A stretch of DNA of 64,000 nt. It comes from Endocalyx cinctus. Taxonomy: Eukaryota; Ascomycota; Sordariomycetes; Amphisphaeriales; Apiosporaceae. Below are positions 33,569 to 45,800 of the stretch, in pieces (position 1 is the stretch's first letter; every line of letters starts with the position of its first letter). Position numbers and translations under genes: made by a program. Location of the stretch: assembly GCA_001600455.1 (NCBI GenBank), contig BCKC01000009.1:1116001-1180000 (forward strand). The letters are read 5' to 3'. A model generated the notes under the pieces. The model did no database searches and had not been told where the DNA came from. It was given only the letters and a program-made list of their open reading frames with translations.

Positions 33569-35443
33569 ATGGAAAGTCGCTGTGAGACAAATCGACCATC
33601 GCCTCAGCCGACCCCGACAGTTGATGATGAAGAAATCCTAGATAATATAAATGGCCGCATGCACGGTCCCGTGAATGGATTTATCAAGAAATATTTCGGC
33701 AAGTTTCAATATATTCATCAAGATATTTCCTTAGAAATTCAGGAAGCTGGAAGTGTCCTGGGTCATTATACCGTTCCGTCGATCGTCCCAACACCCGAGG
33801 AGTTTCCGCAATGGTTTATCGACTACGTATCGCATGAGCAGGACGGTTCTCGTGGCTCGTGGCGTCTAGAAAGTGAAAAGGATCAAGAGGAAACGCGTCT
33901 CCTCTTAGCCATCCCAACCTCTCCAGTCTCCGACGCAGGGACAAAATGGCAAGACGTCCAGGTCGTGGGGCAGTTTTATCGTCACCGCCAAGCAAGTTAC
34001 GAGGACGGGCTAGTACGCCTTTGTCGGTCCGCGCGGCGAGTTTTCGCCATCCAGCCCACGCGATTCTTCCTCCATGGCTTCTACGTGCGCGGGCCGCTGG
34101 TTGAGCTTTGGGTATTTGACCGATCTGGGTTATATTGCAGCGACGTTCTTAATATCGAAAAAGACTTCGTCCAGTTTCTCTCTATTATCCTCAGCTACCG
34201 TTTTATGACGGACCAGGACCTAGGAAAATCTACGTTCTTCAAGACGGACGAAGCTGGAGATAGCTACGTTGCTCTTAACCCATCGTCTATTATATCTCCA
34301 CCTCTTGTTTCTTCGGGAAAGCTCTATCTCGAAGACGGTCCGATCGCTTCTCGCGACAACCTCGTCGGCACCGGAACGACTTGTTACCGAGCAAGAATAC
34401 ATGGCCCGGTGATTCACTGGACGTACGTTTTAAAATTCAAATGGCGCTGGGCTAGGAATCGTCCCGAGGACGAGCTCACGAGACTAGCAAAAGAAAAAAG
34501 CGTATGGGGCGCCGTCTCCCTCGACTATTACAGCGAAGTAGATGATACGGCTAATTTACGCCGGGGTCTCCGGTGGGTGACGCCGCACAGGAAATTTCGA
34601 GAAAAGAAGGGATGTGAAAATACCGAAGGAGGGCCACAACAACAAGAGGAAGTCATTATTTTTAACGATACCCCTCTCGCCGATTCTGGTCTTGCCGATT
34701 ATACCGAAGAAACAAACGACTATTTCCGGAATTTTATCTTCACATGCGTCGTTACGTCTCCAGTGGGAAGGCCTCTTCACACGTCCCGGTCTCGGTCGGA
34801 GCTGCTTCGAATATTTCGTGACGCGATCAAATGCCACCGCTCGCTCTTGCGCGATGCCGGGATTCTCCACCAGGACGTATCTACGGGCAATATTGTGATT
34901 ATAGATAGCGACCAGCAAGAGGAAGAAAAGCCGAAAGGAATCCTAATAGACCTCGATTCAGCTATCCGGATCAAAAGTTGTGGCGACGGAGAAAACACAG
35001 AAGAGGAGGATGAGGAACACGGAATCGTCGGTACCAGACCCTTTATGGCCATCGGCGTTCTTAAGGGCGAGCGTCACACGTATCGACATGATCTAGAGTC
35101 TTTCTTGTACGTCTTTCTGTGGACCATCATAACCAACCACACCGAAGGAGACCCCCGGGAGACAAGTAAGCACCGACGATGGAGCGCCGGCAACTGGAAC
35201 GAGCTGGCGGCGCGCAAGTCTCTCGACATGAGTTTGGAAGGGTTTCGGGATATTTTGGATAAGGAGTTCCCTTTGGAGTTTCAATCCCTCAAGCCGTTAG
35301 CGGTCACCCTGCATCAAATTCTCTTTTCTCTCAGGGATGGCGTGATTTGGACTGGAACGGACGACTCGCCCGAAGCTATGGACGGGCTTTATAGTGCGTT
35401 GATTAGTGCGTTTGAACGGGCTCTTGCTTCTGGGATCACATAA
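33569..35443 (+). CDS. FunK1-type fungal protein kinase
   Basis: Member of the fungal FunK1 kinase family, abundant in filamentous fungi and of mostly unknown role. Single exon, 624 aa from the ATG at 33569. The N-terminal part (FQYIHQDISLE, FPQWFIDYV, WQDVQVVGQF) is the family-specific region; RFFLHGFYVRGPLVELWVF and DRSGLYCSDV are typical. The kinase core: GTGTTCYRA as a glycine-loop equivalent, YVLKFKWR with the likely ATP lysine, catalytic loop HQDVSTGNIVI (D436, N kept, Arg of HRD replaced by Gln), metal site LIDLDSA (about 459-465) and activation segment end GTRPFMA. The last part, YRHDLESFLYVFLW, is the usual FunK1 signature after it. Catalytic Asp and metal ligands remain, so activity is possible despite the HQD. 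No neighbour suggests a role. Confidence 0.9.
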   Translation: MESRCETNRPSPQPTPTVDDEEILDNINGRMHGPVNGFIKKYFGKFQYIHQDISLEIQEAGSVLGHYTVPSIVPTPEEFPQWFIDYVSHEQDGSRGSWRLESEKDQEETRLLLAIPTSPVSDAGTKWQDVQVVGQFYRHRQASYEDGLVRLCRSARRVFAIQPTRFFLHGFYVRGPLVELWVFDRSGLYCSDVLNIEKDFVQFLSIILSYRFMTDQDLGKSTFFKTDEAGDSYVALNPSSIISPPLVSSGKLYLEDGPIASRDNLVGTGTTCYRARIHGPVIHWTYVLKFKWRWARNRPEDELTRLAKEKSVWGAVSLDYYSEVDDTANLRRGLRWVTPHRKFREKKGCENTEGGPQQQEEVIIFNDTPLADSGLADYTEETNDYFRNFIFTCVVTSPVGRPLHTSRSRSELLRIFRDAIKCHRSLLRDAGILHQDVSTGNIVIIDSDQQEEEKPKGILIDLDSAIRIKSCGDGENTEEEDEEHGIVGTRPFMAIGVLKGERHTYRHDLESFLYVFLWTIITNHTEGDPRETSKHRRWSAGNWNELAARKSLDMSLEGFRDILDKEFPLEFQSLKPLAVTLHQILFSLRDGVIWTGTDDSPEAMDGLYSALISAFERALASGIT

Positions 35444-35710
35444 TAGAAGGTACGCTCATAAGAAGGGAGATATATAAAACCATTTCGCATATATGTAATA
35501 ACAAAAGATGGGCATGTGCAGTGCGCAACAAGAAGGCGGCTTTAATCAGAAACCGAACAGATAATGACATGTAACATTTCCCATACCGTATTCTCATGTG
35601 TTTTACTCATCCATAAAATTTCGTGTATAACAATAAAAAGACACTATCCGTAAGCGCGAAATCATGATCTATTCTCCCCTTTTAAGAACTACTACCCAAA
35701 CAGCCTCCTA

Positions 35711-37336
35711 TCATTCAACCTGACCTCCGATCCGAATCTGTCTCTTCATCTCCTCCCTCCTCTTTTCCTTCTTCGTCTCTTCGGACGGGCCTATACCGAG
35801 CCCGTGTTTAGCTTTCGACAACATATTCTTCACCTTCGGCACGGGAGAGCCCCGGAAGGGGAGGTCGAACTGATAATGGCGACTGCCACTCCCGCTACTA
35901 CCGCTTCCGCTCTCCTGCGAAAGCGTTGCTGAAGGCGGTAGCGACGGTGTCTCCGCCAGCGGAGCGCCACCGACGCTGCCCTCTTCGCGACTGCTAGTGT
36001 GAGATAACGGGCCGCCAGATCGCAGAGACTTGCCTAAGCTGACGAGGGAGCCGCCGAAGTTGGAAGCGCGGTTGCTACGCTTCTTCTTAATACTAGTACC
36101 GCCGCGGTCCTCGTCGTCTGACTGCGCCGCGTTGTCCTTATTTTTCGACGAGGAGTTCAGCGCTGGATAAGGTGTCTTGACAATTTCCTTCTCCTCGACG
36201 GCCGGCTTCTCGCCTAGCTTAAGCGGGGCCGGAGCGTGAGCCGACTTCGACTTCGAAGTCGCTCTAGGGCGGTTCGAGAACCCTTCCGGCATCGGCGTCG
36301 AGAAAGCTACTTTAGGCACACCCGGGGTGCATGATGGTTTGTTATTGTTGCTGTTACTAACGGTATCTACTCCTCCGGGGGTTGGGTTCCTTTGACCGGC
36401 GAAAGCTACGCGAGAACATGTAGGCTTGTCTGCCGGCGCCAGTGAATTCCCGGCTCCGCTAGTTTCAGTTGGTCCGGGCTTGCTACTTTCGGTTTGAGTT
36501 GGCCTTCCGTCGGCGTCGGGCCCCGGGCCAGCCCAGCTGCGTGAATCCATCCCTGTTATTAATGGGCTTCCAGGATCACTGTGGCGATAGTGGATCTTTT
36601 TGGGCTGGAGGTGATGTGTGTAGGTAGGTTGATAGCTTCTGACGTGCTGGGCAGATGCGTTGGTCCAACTTTCGGAGTATGCTTGACTTGTTTGACCTTG
36701 GCCTTCGTTAATTTGTGGCCAAGCGTCTTGTGCTAAGAACGAGTTTCGGTTCGAGGATACTTGGTCTGAATCAATAAAACTGACAAATGATCCGGACGAG
36801 GATAGAGGGGAAACAGTATGGTACATCCAAGATTGACCACCAGACCCAGGTGTCATTACAGGGCTGATTTCGTCTTCGTGGGTCTTAAGATGTAGGAGCT
36901 TATGGCTTGGACGCTTTGGCTGCGGGGAAGCTATCTCCTGCTCTATGTCATAAAACTCAGAAAGATTCGTGTCCAAGTTTGGCGGATGAACTTTGGCTAA
37001 CGCTTCTTCGTCGATAGCGCCTGCAAAACTAGCACTAGCACGACTATCGGGGCGGTAATAACTTTCGATCGGATATGGCTTCGGCACGAATTGCTGACGT
37101 AAATCCCTCTCGTCTGGTTCGTCATATATAGAGGAAGAGCTAGAAAGCGGACGGGGTGGCAAAGCTCTAGAGTTGTATTCTGCCATGCCCGTTGGGGGCG
37201 AGTAATGCCGTTGAGGTCTCGCCGGTTGCCAACCCAACTGTCGTGGAGTTTTCTTATTACCACTACCACTACTGCTACCTCCACCGTTATTACTGTTATT
37301 ACCACGATTGGCTATTTTGTGTTGTTGCGAGGACAT
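35711..37336 (-). CDS. Disordered fungal protein of unknown function
   Basis: Unrecognised. Single exon, 541 aa, starting at the ATG at 37336. Mostly low complexity: an Asn/Gly/Ser-rich start (residues 12-28), Pro/Ser/Tyr-rich middle, then Ser/Lys/Arg-rich. Less repetitive blocks are LDTNLSEFYDIEQEIASPQ and, at the C-terminus, KVKNMLSKAKHGLGIGPSE followed by a basic KKEKRREEMKRQIRIG tail that looks like a short helix. That C-terminal block is the most likely conserved motif, the rest probably disordered with many Ser-Pro sites. No signal peptide, membrane segment or enzyme motif. It lies convergent to the FunK1 gene (267 bp between). Confidence 0.75.
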   Translation of the reverse strand: MSSQQHKIANRGNNSNNGGGSSSGSGNKKTPRQLGWQPARPQRHYSPPTGMAEYNSRALPPRPLSSSSSIYDEPDERDLRQQFVPKPYPIESYYRPDSRASASFAGAIDEEALAKVHPPNLDTNLSEFYDIEQEIASPQPKRPSHKLLHLKTHEDEISPVMTPGSGGQSWMYHTVSPLSSSGSFVSFIDSDQVSSNRNSFLAQDAWPQINEGQGQTSQAYSESWTNASAQHVRSYQPTYTHHLQPKKIHYRHSDPGSPLITGMDSRSWAGPGPDADGRPTQTESSKPGPTETSGAGNSLAPADKPTCSRVAFAGQRNPTPGGVDTVSNSNNNKPSCTPGVPKVAFSTPMPEGFSNRPRATSKSKSAHAPAPLKLGEKPAVEEKEIVKTPYPALNSSSKNKDNAAQSDDEDRGGTSIKKKRSNRASNFGGSLVSLGKSLRSGGPLSHTSSREEGSVGGAPLAETPSLPPSATLSQESGSGSSGSGSRHYQFDLPFRGSPVPKVKNMLSKAKHGLGIGPSEETKKEKRREEMKRQIRIGGQVE

Positions 37337-38847
37337 GATGAAGTACTGAGATGGGCCTCGCTTCGCGGCCCCTTCACTTCAAAGATCATCTTTCTTTCCT
37401 ACTACCACCAACAAAAGCCGAGTTACTTAATCAGCTTTTTCTGCCAGTTTAACAGACAAAGAGGTATGGGATGAATTAACACAGTTGCTTTGAGTTGTTT
37501 CCGGATACCAATAATATCGACGATTTGTTGCCCCTTTGTCAGTTGAATATTAATAACAAAGCAAGATCTGAAGAAAGCTACTTGAAACTTGATTTCTATC
37601 AAGATTTTGTACCAGTATTTTCGAATTCACCCATGTTACTACGTGACTACAGTAAGCTGTAGATAGTGATACGAATATCAAATTGATATTTTTTTTTTTT
37701 TTCAGCGAGGCAGTATGCGAACTCGTGTGATACAGAACCAACGAAAGTAGCCACACGTTAGACCTACATATGTACGCAGATAGATGTGTTACGTAGGGAT
37801 TGAAAGGGAATACGGCAGGTAATTTTTTAAAAATATCTCTCAGCCTCTCAGGTGACTGACTCCCTTGATGAGGCTTTGAAACGATGAGTAATGGCAGCGA
37901 TATGTAACTGACATCGACGAATGATCAAAAAGTCTTGTTTATTCATCGATCCCCAGTCTCTTCGATTGTCTGATATCAAGTGAGACATTCTGACGGTTAT
38001 ATACCTAGTCATATAGTCATTCTCGACGTCGTGAAGAATATATTCGTGATGAGTGTATGGGTAATGGTAAGTCATGAGGAAAGTTTACGCTAAAGTTAAG
38101 ATATGTAATTATCAAGTAATAATTGTTTATAAAGGTAAAGGGACGTCATTTGATGAATGTCGCGATCATGAGTGATGCTATAACCAATTAACTCTCCATA
38201 TATTTTTTTTTAGCACTTGTATCCACACCGGTATTTTCATAGGACCGGATACCGGATTGCTGCCTATTTAGTATCCTTACATAGTATCCTATTATACTGT
38301 ACAGTACGTTTTACACGTTTTATTTACGCTATACTAACTAGGCCGTTGAAATAGCAATTCCATTCAGAATTCAGCCCTGTTATACGTAAATCTTCGATTC
38401 CGAGAAGAATCATCAAATGTCTACTATCTTTCAGCTTTCAAGAGCTACACTACAAGTATAATAACCGGCCTGACTAATAACCCGGGTAGTATCCTTGGCT
38501 AATCTTCCCCTCTCCTAGAGTCCTACTTTAAACCTTTATCGTCAAGAAATCAGGGTAGCTGAGTAGGCTGTCAGCTGTACTATTATTAGTCAGGTGTCTA
38601 TCTATCCCATGAAATCTTCTTAAGCTTCTCTAAATTACATTAGAGTCATCGTAATTTTTTCATCGAATCCTCTCTTTTCCTTATGCAGCCCAAGGGTCTT
38701 CTCCAAAAAATTAAAAATTAAAAATTTAATCTTATCTCCTTGTCGTGTATAATCCTATTTTGTCCCTATCAGCTTAGAAGCAAATTAAACAAATCTCAAG
38801 AAGCCAATCAAACGAATCCTAAGAAAGCATTTCAACCGTCAAAAGCC
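37337..38847. other. Divergent promoter region, unknown gene / CHK2
   Basis: AT-rich 1.5 kb between two diverging genes. No coding frame seen; poly-T tracts near 37689 and 38203. Confidence 0.6.
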
Positions 38848-41212
38848 ATGGCTCCCCGCGAGAAGAGCCAATTGAAAAGAGTTAGAGTATGCTATCCAAT
38901 ACTGTTGTGCTCAAGATAAGATGAAAAGCAAACAAACTTATATGTATACTACGTTACTTATCGAACCTTTTCAAATAGGATTCTCCTCTTTACAACGACG
39001 ATGACCCATCCAAGAAGCCTCGTCGATCTGAACGTCTTACAAGTAAACCCGATCCCGAGATAAAAAACCACAACAACAAACTCAGAACTCCAGTCATAGC
39101 CAACCAGCAGAACCTACCTTCTCCCGTCACACACTTCACCGATAGCAGTCTCGAGCCTTATAAAGAAGGGACGGTAGAACCTCCAGAGGGACGACCTAGC
39201 CAGGTCACTCACCGCACACCTGAAGAGACTTTCTCTCAAGCTTACTCTCAAAACTACTCCCAGCGCTTATCGTCCCCTGTGGGCGGCGATACCCAAGCTT
39301 TTCCCGCCTCCCAGTTTGTAGACCCGAACGCTGCGCTCTCGGAAGAAGTCGAAGATGAGGTCAAAGAAGGAGTATGGGGTTACCTCTTTCCCCTGGATCC
39401 GAGACACGGCGGTAGATGTATTGTCATGAAGAAACGTTCCGCTTGCCCTCTACCCGACGATGTTAGCGGAGAAGCTACTGTGAAGCAAGGCAATGACAAG
39501 ATCTTGGATCAGGAGGAGTCATTTGAAAAAAGCAAGACCAAGGGTATACCATCTGGGGGCTACCTCATAGGACGACACCCAGAATGCGGTATGTTCTTTC
39601 TACCACGTTATGCGCAAAAGTTGCTGGACTAACTCTCGATAGACATCGTTATTAACGATCCCATAATATCCAACCGTCATTGCTTAATATTTACGGAGAA
39701 TAAGGGTAGCGATACTGTTGCGATCCTAGAAGATCTTTCGAGTAATGGCACTTTCGTGAATGAAGCTATAGTCGGAAGGAACCAGCGTAGAGAGCTACAA
39801 GAACAAGATGAGATCGCGCTCATGGACAAGGCGCGCTTCATTTTCCGGTACCCTCGCACGCGCCAATCCAGCGCTTTCCTCCAATCCTACACGCTACTTG
39901 AACGTTTAGGCAAGGGTCATTTTGCCGAGGTGTTCCTCTGTGTAGAGAAGTCTACCGGCCAGAGATATGCTGTAAAGATCTTTACGAAACATCCAGGCAC
40001 CGAGGATCGGTCAAAAACGGAAGGTTTACAACAAGAAATCGCTGTACTTATGAGTGTCAGCCATCCTAATGTCCTGTGCCTCAAGGACACGTTCAACGAG
40101 CCCAACGCAGTGTATCTGGTGCTTGAGCTAGCGCCTGAAGGCGAACTGTTCAACTTCATCGTCATGAAGCAGAAGCTGACAGAGGATGAGACAAGAAAGC
40201 TCTTCGTCCAATTATTCCAGGGTATCAAATATCTGGTATGCTTTACCTTATATCACTTACTTCATTTCCGCTTAGACCGCTAATATCCGCCATGGCAGCA
40301 TGACCGAAACATTGTTCACCGAGACATTAAACCCGAGAATATATTACTCGTGGATCAAGATATTCATGTGAAGCTCGCCGATTTTGGCCTCGCCAAGATT
40401 ATCGGCGAAGAGTCGTTTACCACGACGTTATGTGGTACACCTAGCTACGTTGCCCCGGAAATCTTGAAGGAAGGCCGGCATAGGAAGTACACTAAGGCTG
40501 TCGATGTTTGGTCGCTGGGTGTAGTCCTGTACATCTGCCTTTGCGGATTCCCTCCTTTCTCTGACGAACTCTGCACCCGCGAGTTCCCGTACAGTCTATC
40601 ACAGCAAATCAAGAGTGGGCGGTTCGACTACCCTTCGCCGTACTGGGACTCAGTAGGCGACCCAGCGCGTAAGTTTTAACACCGTATTTCTTTCCAGAAT
40701 GACGTAAGTGCTAACTTGTGCGCAAAATAGTGGACTTGATCGACAACATGCTCGTAGTCGAGCCGGAGAAGCGGTTTACCGTCGACCAGTGCCTGTCTCA
40801 CCCGTGGCTCACGCAGAAGAACCCGGGAGTGGCCGATAGCACGGACGGTCTCGTGGCCGGCATCGGCGGTCTAGACGTCAAGCGTAGGGGTGTAGTGCGC
40901 GAGCGAACCCTCCTCAGCTCCATCAACTCGATCCACGTTAAGGACCAGGTCCCATTAGGAAAGGATTCCCGCCACGGTCCGCTGAAGGTATATGCTAAGA
41001 ACCCTTCGGCCACCAACGCGCCCCCTTCCAAGGAGATGCGACCGGCCGACAACAGAGACGCGCAAGAGTTCGTCGAGATGGGCGGTAAAGGCGACCAGCA
41101 GCTCTTCGGAGACGATTCGACGAGCTTTTACTCTAAGGCCGACGCGACGGCTGCTAAAGGTCACGATACGAAAGCCAAGACGAACGGTAAGGGGAAGGCT
41201 AAGGGGCGATAA
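38848..41212 (+). CDS. CHK2: Chk2/Cds1/PRD-4-type checkpoint kinase (FHA + Ser/Thr kinase)
   Basis: DNA-damage checkpoint effector kinase in the nucleus, activated by ATM/ATR-type kinases. Exons 38848-38886, 38979-39588, 39643-40235, 40299-40668, 40731-41212; 697 aa. Residues 1-125 contain seven SQ/TQ sites (for example [17 protein letters not shown]), an ATM/ATR target cluster. The FHA domain (about 145-270) has [15 protein letters not shown] and LSSNGTFVN, the phosphothreonine-binding residues. Kinase domain: [10 protein letters not shown] (about 305), ATP lysine in YAVKIF (K328), HRDIKPEN (421-428), DFG (442-444), GTPSYVAPE, ending near WLTQKNPG. The C-terminal tail is basic, Lys/Gly-rich ([11 protein letters not shown]), a likely nuclear signal. 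One FHA domain as in Cds1 and Neurospora PRD-4, not two as in Rad53. The first exon is only 13 codons and is set by the donor GTATGC and the frame of exon 2. Confidence 0.94.
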
Positions 41213-42857
41213 GGAGAGAAAGACGAGAGACTTCTCTTTTTCTTTCCCTTTCTTTCCCTTTCTTTCCTTTTCGTCCTTTTGTAGAAAATTTGGTGTGTTA
41301 CCAGGGATATGGTTTGCTTATTTGTTTGTCTGTCCATTGTCATCTTTTTTCCAACTTCAAACGTCCGTCTGGCGAATTATTGAGATGAGATTTTTAAAGG
41401 CGTTGTTGGAGCTCATCTCTTATTTTCTTTTTCTTTAAATTGTTGTTAATCTTCTCGATTTTTTTCCCTCTCTCATTTGCTCTTCTCATGTATAGGGAAC
41501 TAATTTGCTCGGAAATGATGCCATCTTGAGGCTGAAGGAGATATCTAGCTATCCATGTTTGGTGGATAGATGGTCCCCTTTTTTCATCGAGTTTAGTGAA
41601 CCAAATTTGCTACACACACACAAACATATATATATTCATTACCTAGCTATACTCACATATATAATTATGCAACGGGCTCAGATGATAGGACAGACAAGAC
41701 AAGACAAAAGACATATCTGTATGTACGTACGTAATGTATGTAGTTTCGAGAGCTCTTTATTTTGGAAGGGGACATGAGAAGGAAATCCGAGATGTATAAA
41801 AGCGCTCTTAATTCGTTGAAATTTTCGTATATCACTTTGTCTTCTGTGAAAAAAAAAAAAAAACACGCGCATGGTTTGGAGAGGTTATTAGATTTAACTT
41901 ACTTCTGACAGAACTTTACGAAATGAGGTTGGGGGAAATGTTGAAAAGGAGTTGGATGTGATTTAACTGACACTTTGTCGTAAGATGTGAAACATGTGCG
42001 AAAAAATTAAAAAAAAAAAAAAAAAAATAAAATAAAATAAAATAAATAAATAAACAAAAGTAGAGGCTTCGCCAACATAATATCTACTACATACCTAAGC
42101 ACTGCTTTAGATCACTCAACATATATATACCTACAGTAGATAGGTAGAGAGAATCAAACGTAATCATCGTCATCATCAGTCAGGTATCTTAATTTACTAC
42201 AATTAAGGTTTATCACTTTATGTTTAAAGTACTTTAATTAAGGTTGTTGACCTTTCAAAATAGAAAAAGCCAGAATCATTCCTCCCGTTCACCGGCTAAT
42301 GCTTCCAAAGATATAAAAATTTCATAGGTCATCATGATTACCAGCCAACTCAAATCTTGAAAAACTACCTTCATTCATTCAATTCTTTCTTTATCCTTAT
42401 GAGTTACAGAGTGGGAAGCATACCTTAGACTACTCGTTAGCTTCTCGAATACGTAAGTGCGTATAGAAAGATGACCACTTACTAGTCGGGGTCTGACACC
42501 GAGACTTTTTGTCCGTGTGTGCCCTCCCTTTTCTCCGATGGTATTTGTATTCGTACTCGTAAAGTTATCATTATTCAATACAATACAAAAGACACTATTC
42601 AAGTGGGGTATTGGAAGGAAAGAGCGATGGTCTGATCGTCGTTTCTATCGTTCTTCGGAACTGGAGGTAGAGGACGTGCACGAGGACGAGACGGCATCTG
42701 ATAGCCGCGGCGAGCTCAGGTTCGAATTCGACGGTCTCCGTCGGCACGATGGGGTACGGCGTTGCCGTAGCAGAGGGCTCCGTCGCAGCGGGTTTAGCGA
42801 CGTCGGAGGTGTCCTGGGTGGAGATGATAGTGATGACCTGCTCGATTTCCCCCGTCT
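41213..42857. other. Convergent 3' spacer with coding-like stretch at right end
   Basis: Mostly AT- and T-rich with homopolymers. From about 42620 to 42857 the DNA is GC-rich and its minus strand reads like coding sequence in two frames directly after the ArfGAP stop (see findings); I did not add it to the gene. Confidence 0.55.
42009..42055. repeat. Poly-A / (AAAAT)n / (AAAT)n tract
   Basis: About 19 A followed by four AAAAT-type and three AAAT-type units. It resembles an A-rich tail of a retroposed element, but no element body or target duplication is visible beside it. Confidence 0.8.
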
Positions 42858-45800
42858 CTACCGTTCGGGAATCGGCGACTTGGCAAGCCGTCCGCCGGCG
42901 CTGATGCGTTTCTGAAATCGCGTGTCCTTATCACGCTGATGTCGATCGCTCAGGCTAGCACTAGGGCTGAGTGTGCTATTACCCGATAACGACGCGCCCG
43001 AGGCTTCGATCGCGGCACTGCGGCCACGCTTCTGTTCGATATAGAGGAGGGCGCTGGGACTCAAAGGGAATGCCGGCATTGTCGAGGGAATCTCCGCGCC
43101 GTTCTGTACTAATAACTCCGCCACTGGGAACGGGACGGTGCGGTTATCAGGATCCGGTTGCGTGGGTGGAGAAATCGTCGGCGACGGCGAGGCTGGGTCT
43201 GCCGCAGCTAGAGCTAGGAAGACTGCAGGCGTACCACGAGATTTATCTTGCACATTAGGATTGGCCTTCAGTGCCAGCGCGTAGATAACTTGTTGAACCT
43301 CGTTACGCTTAATGGCCGCCAGCAACGTATCATCGGCGGTCGGATAACGAGAGAGTGTTGCTGATATAGGTTCAACAAAACTCTTATCCACGTATTTGGC
43401 AGTAATGAATTTGAGCCGCTGTTCTCTCGTGGCTTGTGGCCCCGGCTTGATATTGGGGTCAAGTTTCGCTTCCCAGACCATGTTAGACACTCGATTTCCG
43501 ACGAGAAGCAAAAGCTCGATAATATCGGGTGTAAACGATGTGATGTCGAGCGTGAGAGACCGAACTTTGCTGATGTGGGTTCCTAATGACCGATGGATTC
43601 CGCTGCATTCGATACACAAGATAATAGCTAAATTAATCGAAACCCACTCGACTTTGGAACCGGAGCCACAGTCGGCACACCAACAATTACCCTGGTCGTT
43701 GTCCCGGAGTGTCTGAAGAAGCTTATCCGGGCTCTCGTCATAACTATTACTGGGCGCTCGCGAGCTAGTAGGGCGCGCCCCAACAGTAATGCGGCGAGCC
43801 GGGATTGACGTGGCGCCGCCAGAAGCATGTGCACCATGCGAGCCATGATTTAACGACGAGCTCTTTCCTGTCAAGATGGACCCGATATCCCGCTTAAGGC
43901 TAGTCGAGTCACTCGGAGAAGTTGGCTTTTCCTTGAGACCACGTCCCTCGACCGCGCTCTGGAGAGCGTTGTTGATAGACAGTATCCAGCTGTTCATATC
44001 TTCTCCAGAGGTAGCTTGGTAAACACGTTTATAGTGAGGTGTAATAACCTCGAAGCAGAATCTTCGCTCCGCATTCCGAGCTTCACGGACGGAGGCCATA
44101 CGGAGATCTATAGGGTCCATATGAAGATCTAACTTCTGCTTCCAATTGCTGTATTCCGATAGTTTACCTTGGTCCAAAACGACCCAAAACCTGTAAAAGT
44201 TAGTATATAATGAACAAATTCATGGCAAATTAATCTAGTCATGGAAAATACTTACTTGTGCCAGCCCTGTTTATTCAACGACAAAGGATCTACGTGACTA
44301 CCAGGCCGGTTCAGAGCCCAGAGAAGTCCTTCTTTGCGGTGTGTAGAGTTCTTCTCGGCGATGGCAAGCTGGGAGAGATCCCTTTCTTCTAGATCCCGGA
44401 TGCCCTTGAATTTAGAATTCTGCACCGGACTGTTGATAGTAGGGTGTCCCAAACTACCCGGTGATCTCGACAGCTCAGAAGTCGGAGTTATCACGTTTCC
44501 AGAGTTACCCGTCGGGATCGGCTTAAGTTGAGAACTAGTACTGTCTGCCCGGCCAAGCTCCGAGTCGGATACGTACTGGACTCCGTTCGTAGATTGGGTT
44601 ACTGTGGTATTGGGTGCCGAGGTGACACTCTCCGGTTCATTATACGGGAGGTTACTCTTTTCCAACACACGTCTCTTCTCTTCTCGCTCACGCCTCTGGT
44701 ACTGGAATTCCTTGTCGGCTTCTTGCACTTCGTTAGTCAGTGCCTCCAGCTGTGGCAATAACTCATCCACTCTCTTGGCCGCAGCCAAGAAGCTCCTGGC
44801 CTGCGTATCCGCGTATTTGGTAAGATGCGACAGAACCTCCTGATCCTTGCGACCGCCGTGTAGATCTTGCACGAAGGAAGAATAATCAAAGCGTTTGAGC
44901 TCAAAATTCCTTCTCTTCGTCTGGTACTTGGAATCACTCTCGGCAAGCTTCTTAGTTTTGACCGAGTCCTGTCGTTGACCCAGATACCGGGATACGTAAG
45001 CATAGTAATCCTTACTTTCCTCTTCGAAATCGCGCTTCTTCGACTCCGCTTGTTTGATGTCGTAAGTATATAGTTTACTAATGGGGTCTATAATGATTCT
45101 CTGTAAGTTGACCGTGTTGGTCTTCTCGTACTGCAATATTTCTTTCGCAATCTTGTCGAAATAATGATCTATCGCAGGTTGGACCGCATTGACATTCGTA
45201 CCAGACGCTTCTCGGAGGGCTGCAACAAAGGCTGCATAAGCCTCGCTCGCTTCCTGTTGGGCAGTACGTGCTTGCTCTGCTTTCTTCAATACTTTCTTCA
45301 TCTGAGTCCGCATGTTACCCGTTTTCTGTTCTAGGGCTTTAATGGTCGCACGGAATACCGGACCATCATCGCTAACTGTGACATCATCTCCAGGCCGCGG
45401 GCAGGCTATGTCAAGTTTTACGGCGTCCTTCGTATTGGTCAACGCAAGAGACGGCGGAGCAGGGAACGTATCGTGCTGGATTGTCGTCGGCGACATGGGT
45501 TCCTCGTGCTCACTAATACGAGAATCCACAGACTGCGAGGACGCCAGACGAATCTTCGGAGGTACCGCTAGCTGGAAAGCGGGAGATGGCGAGTTTGGGT
45601 GACTTGGGAACGGCGACGTATCTGGAAGTTCATGTCAGCTTTCCCTTCGACGAAACTGGGGAATAGTTGGGTACAGACTTGTGACCCAGAAAGAGAAAGT
45701 AGCAAGGGTATCTAGCCGGTGAGCCCTCTGGTCGTACTCAACAAACTAATTTCGAGTAAGCATTTTGTACAATACGTCAATATCATGGGCCACATACACT

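Noticed and set aside
42009..42055. Retrotransposon or SINE tail
   Set aside because: Only the A-rich tract is present; no body, promoter boxes or target duplication found.
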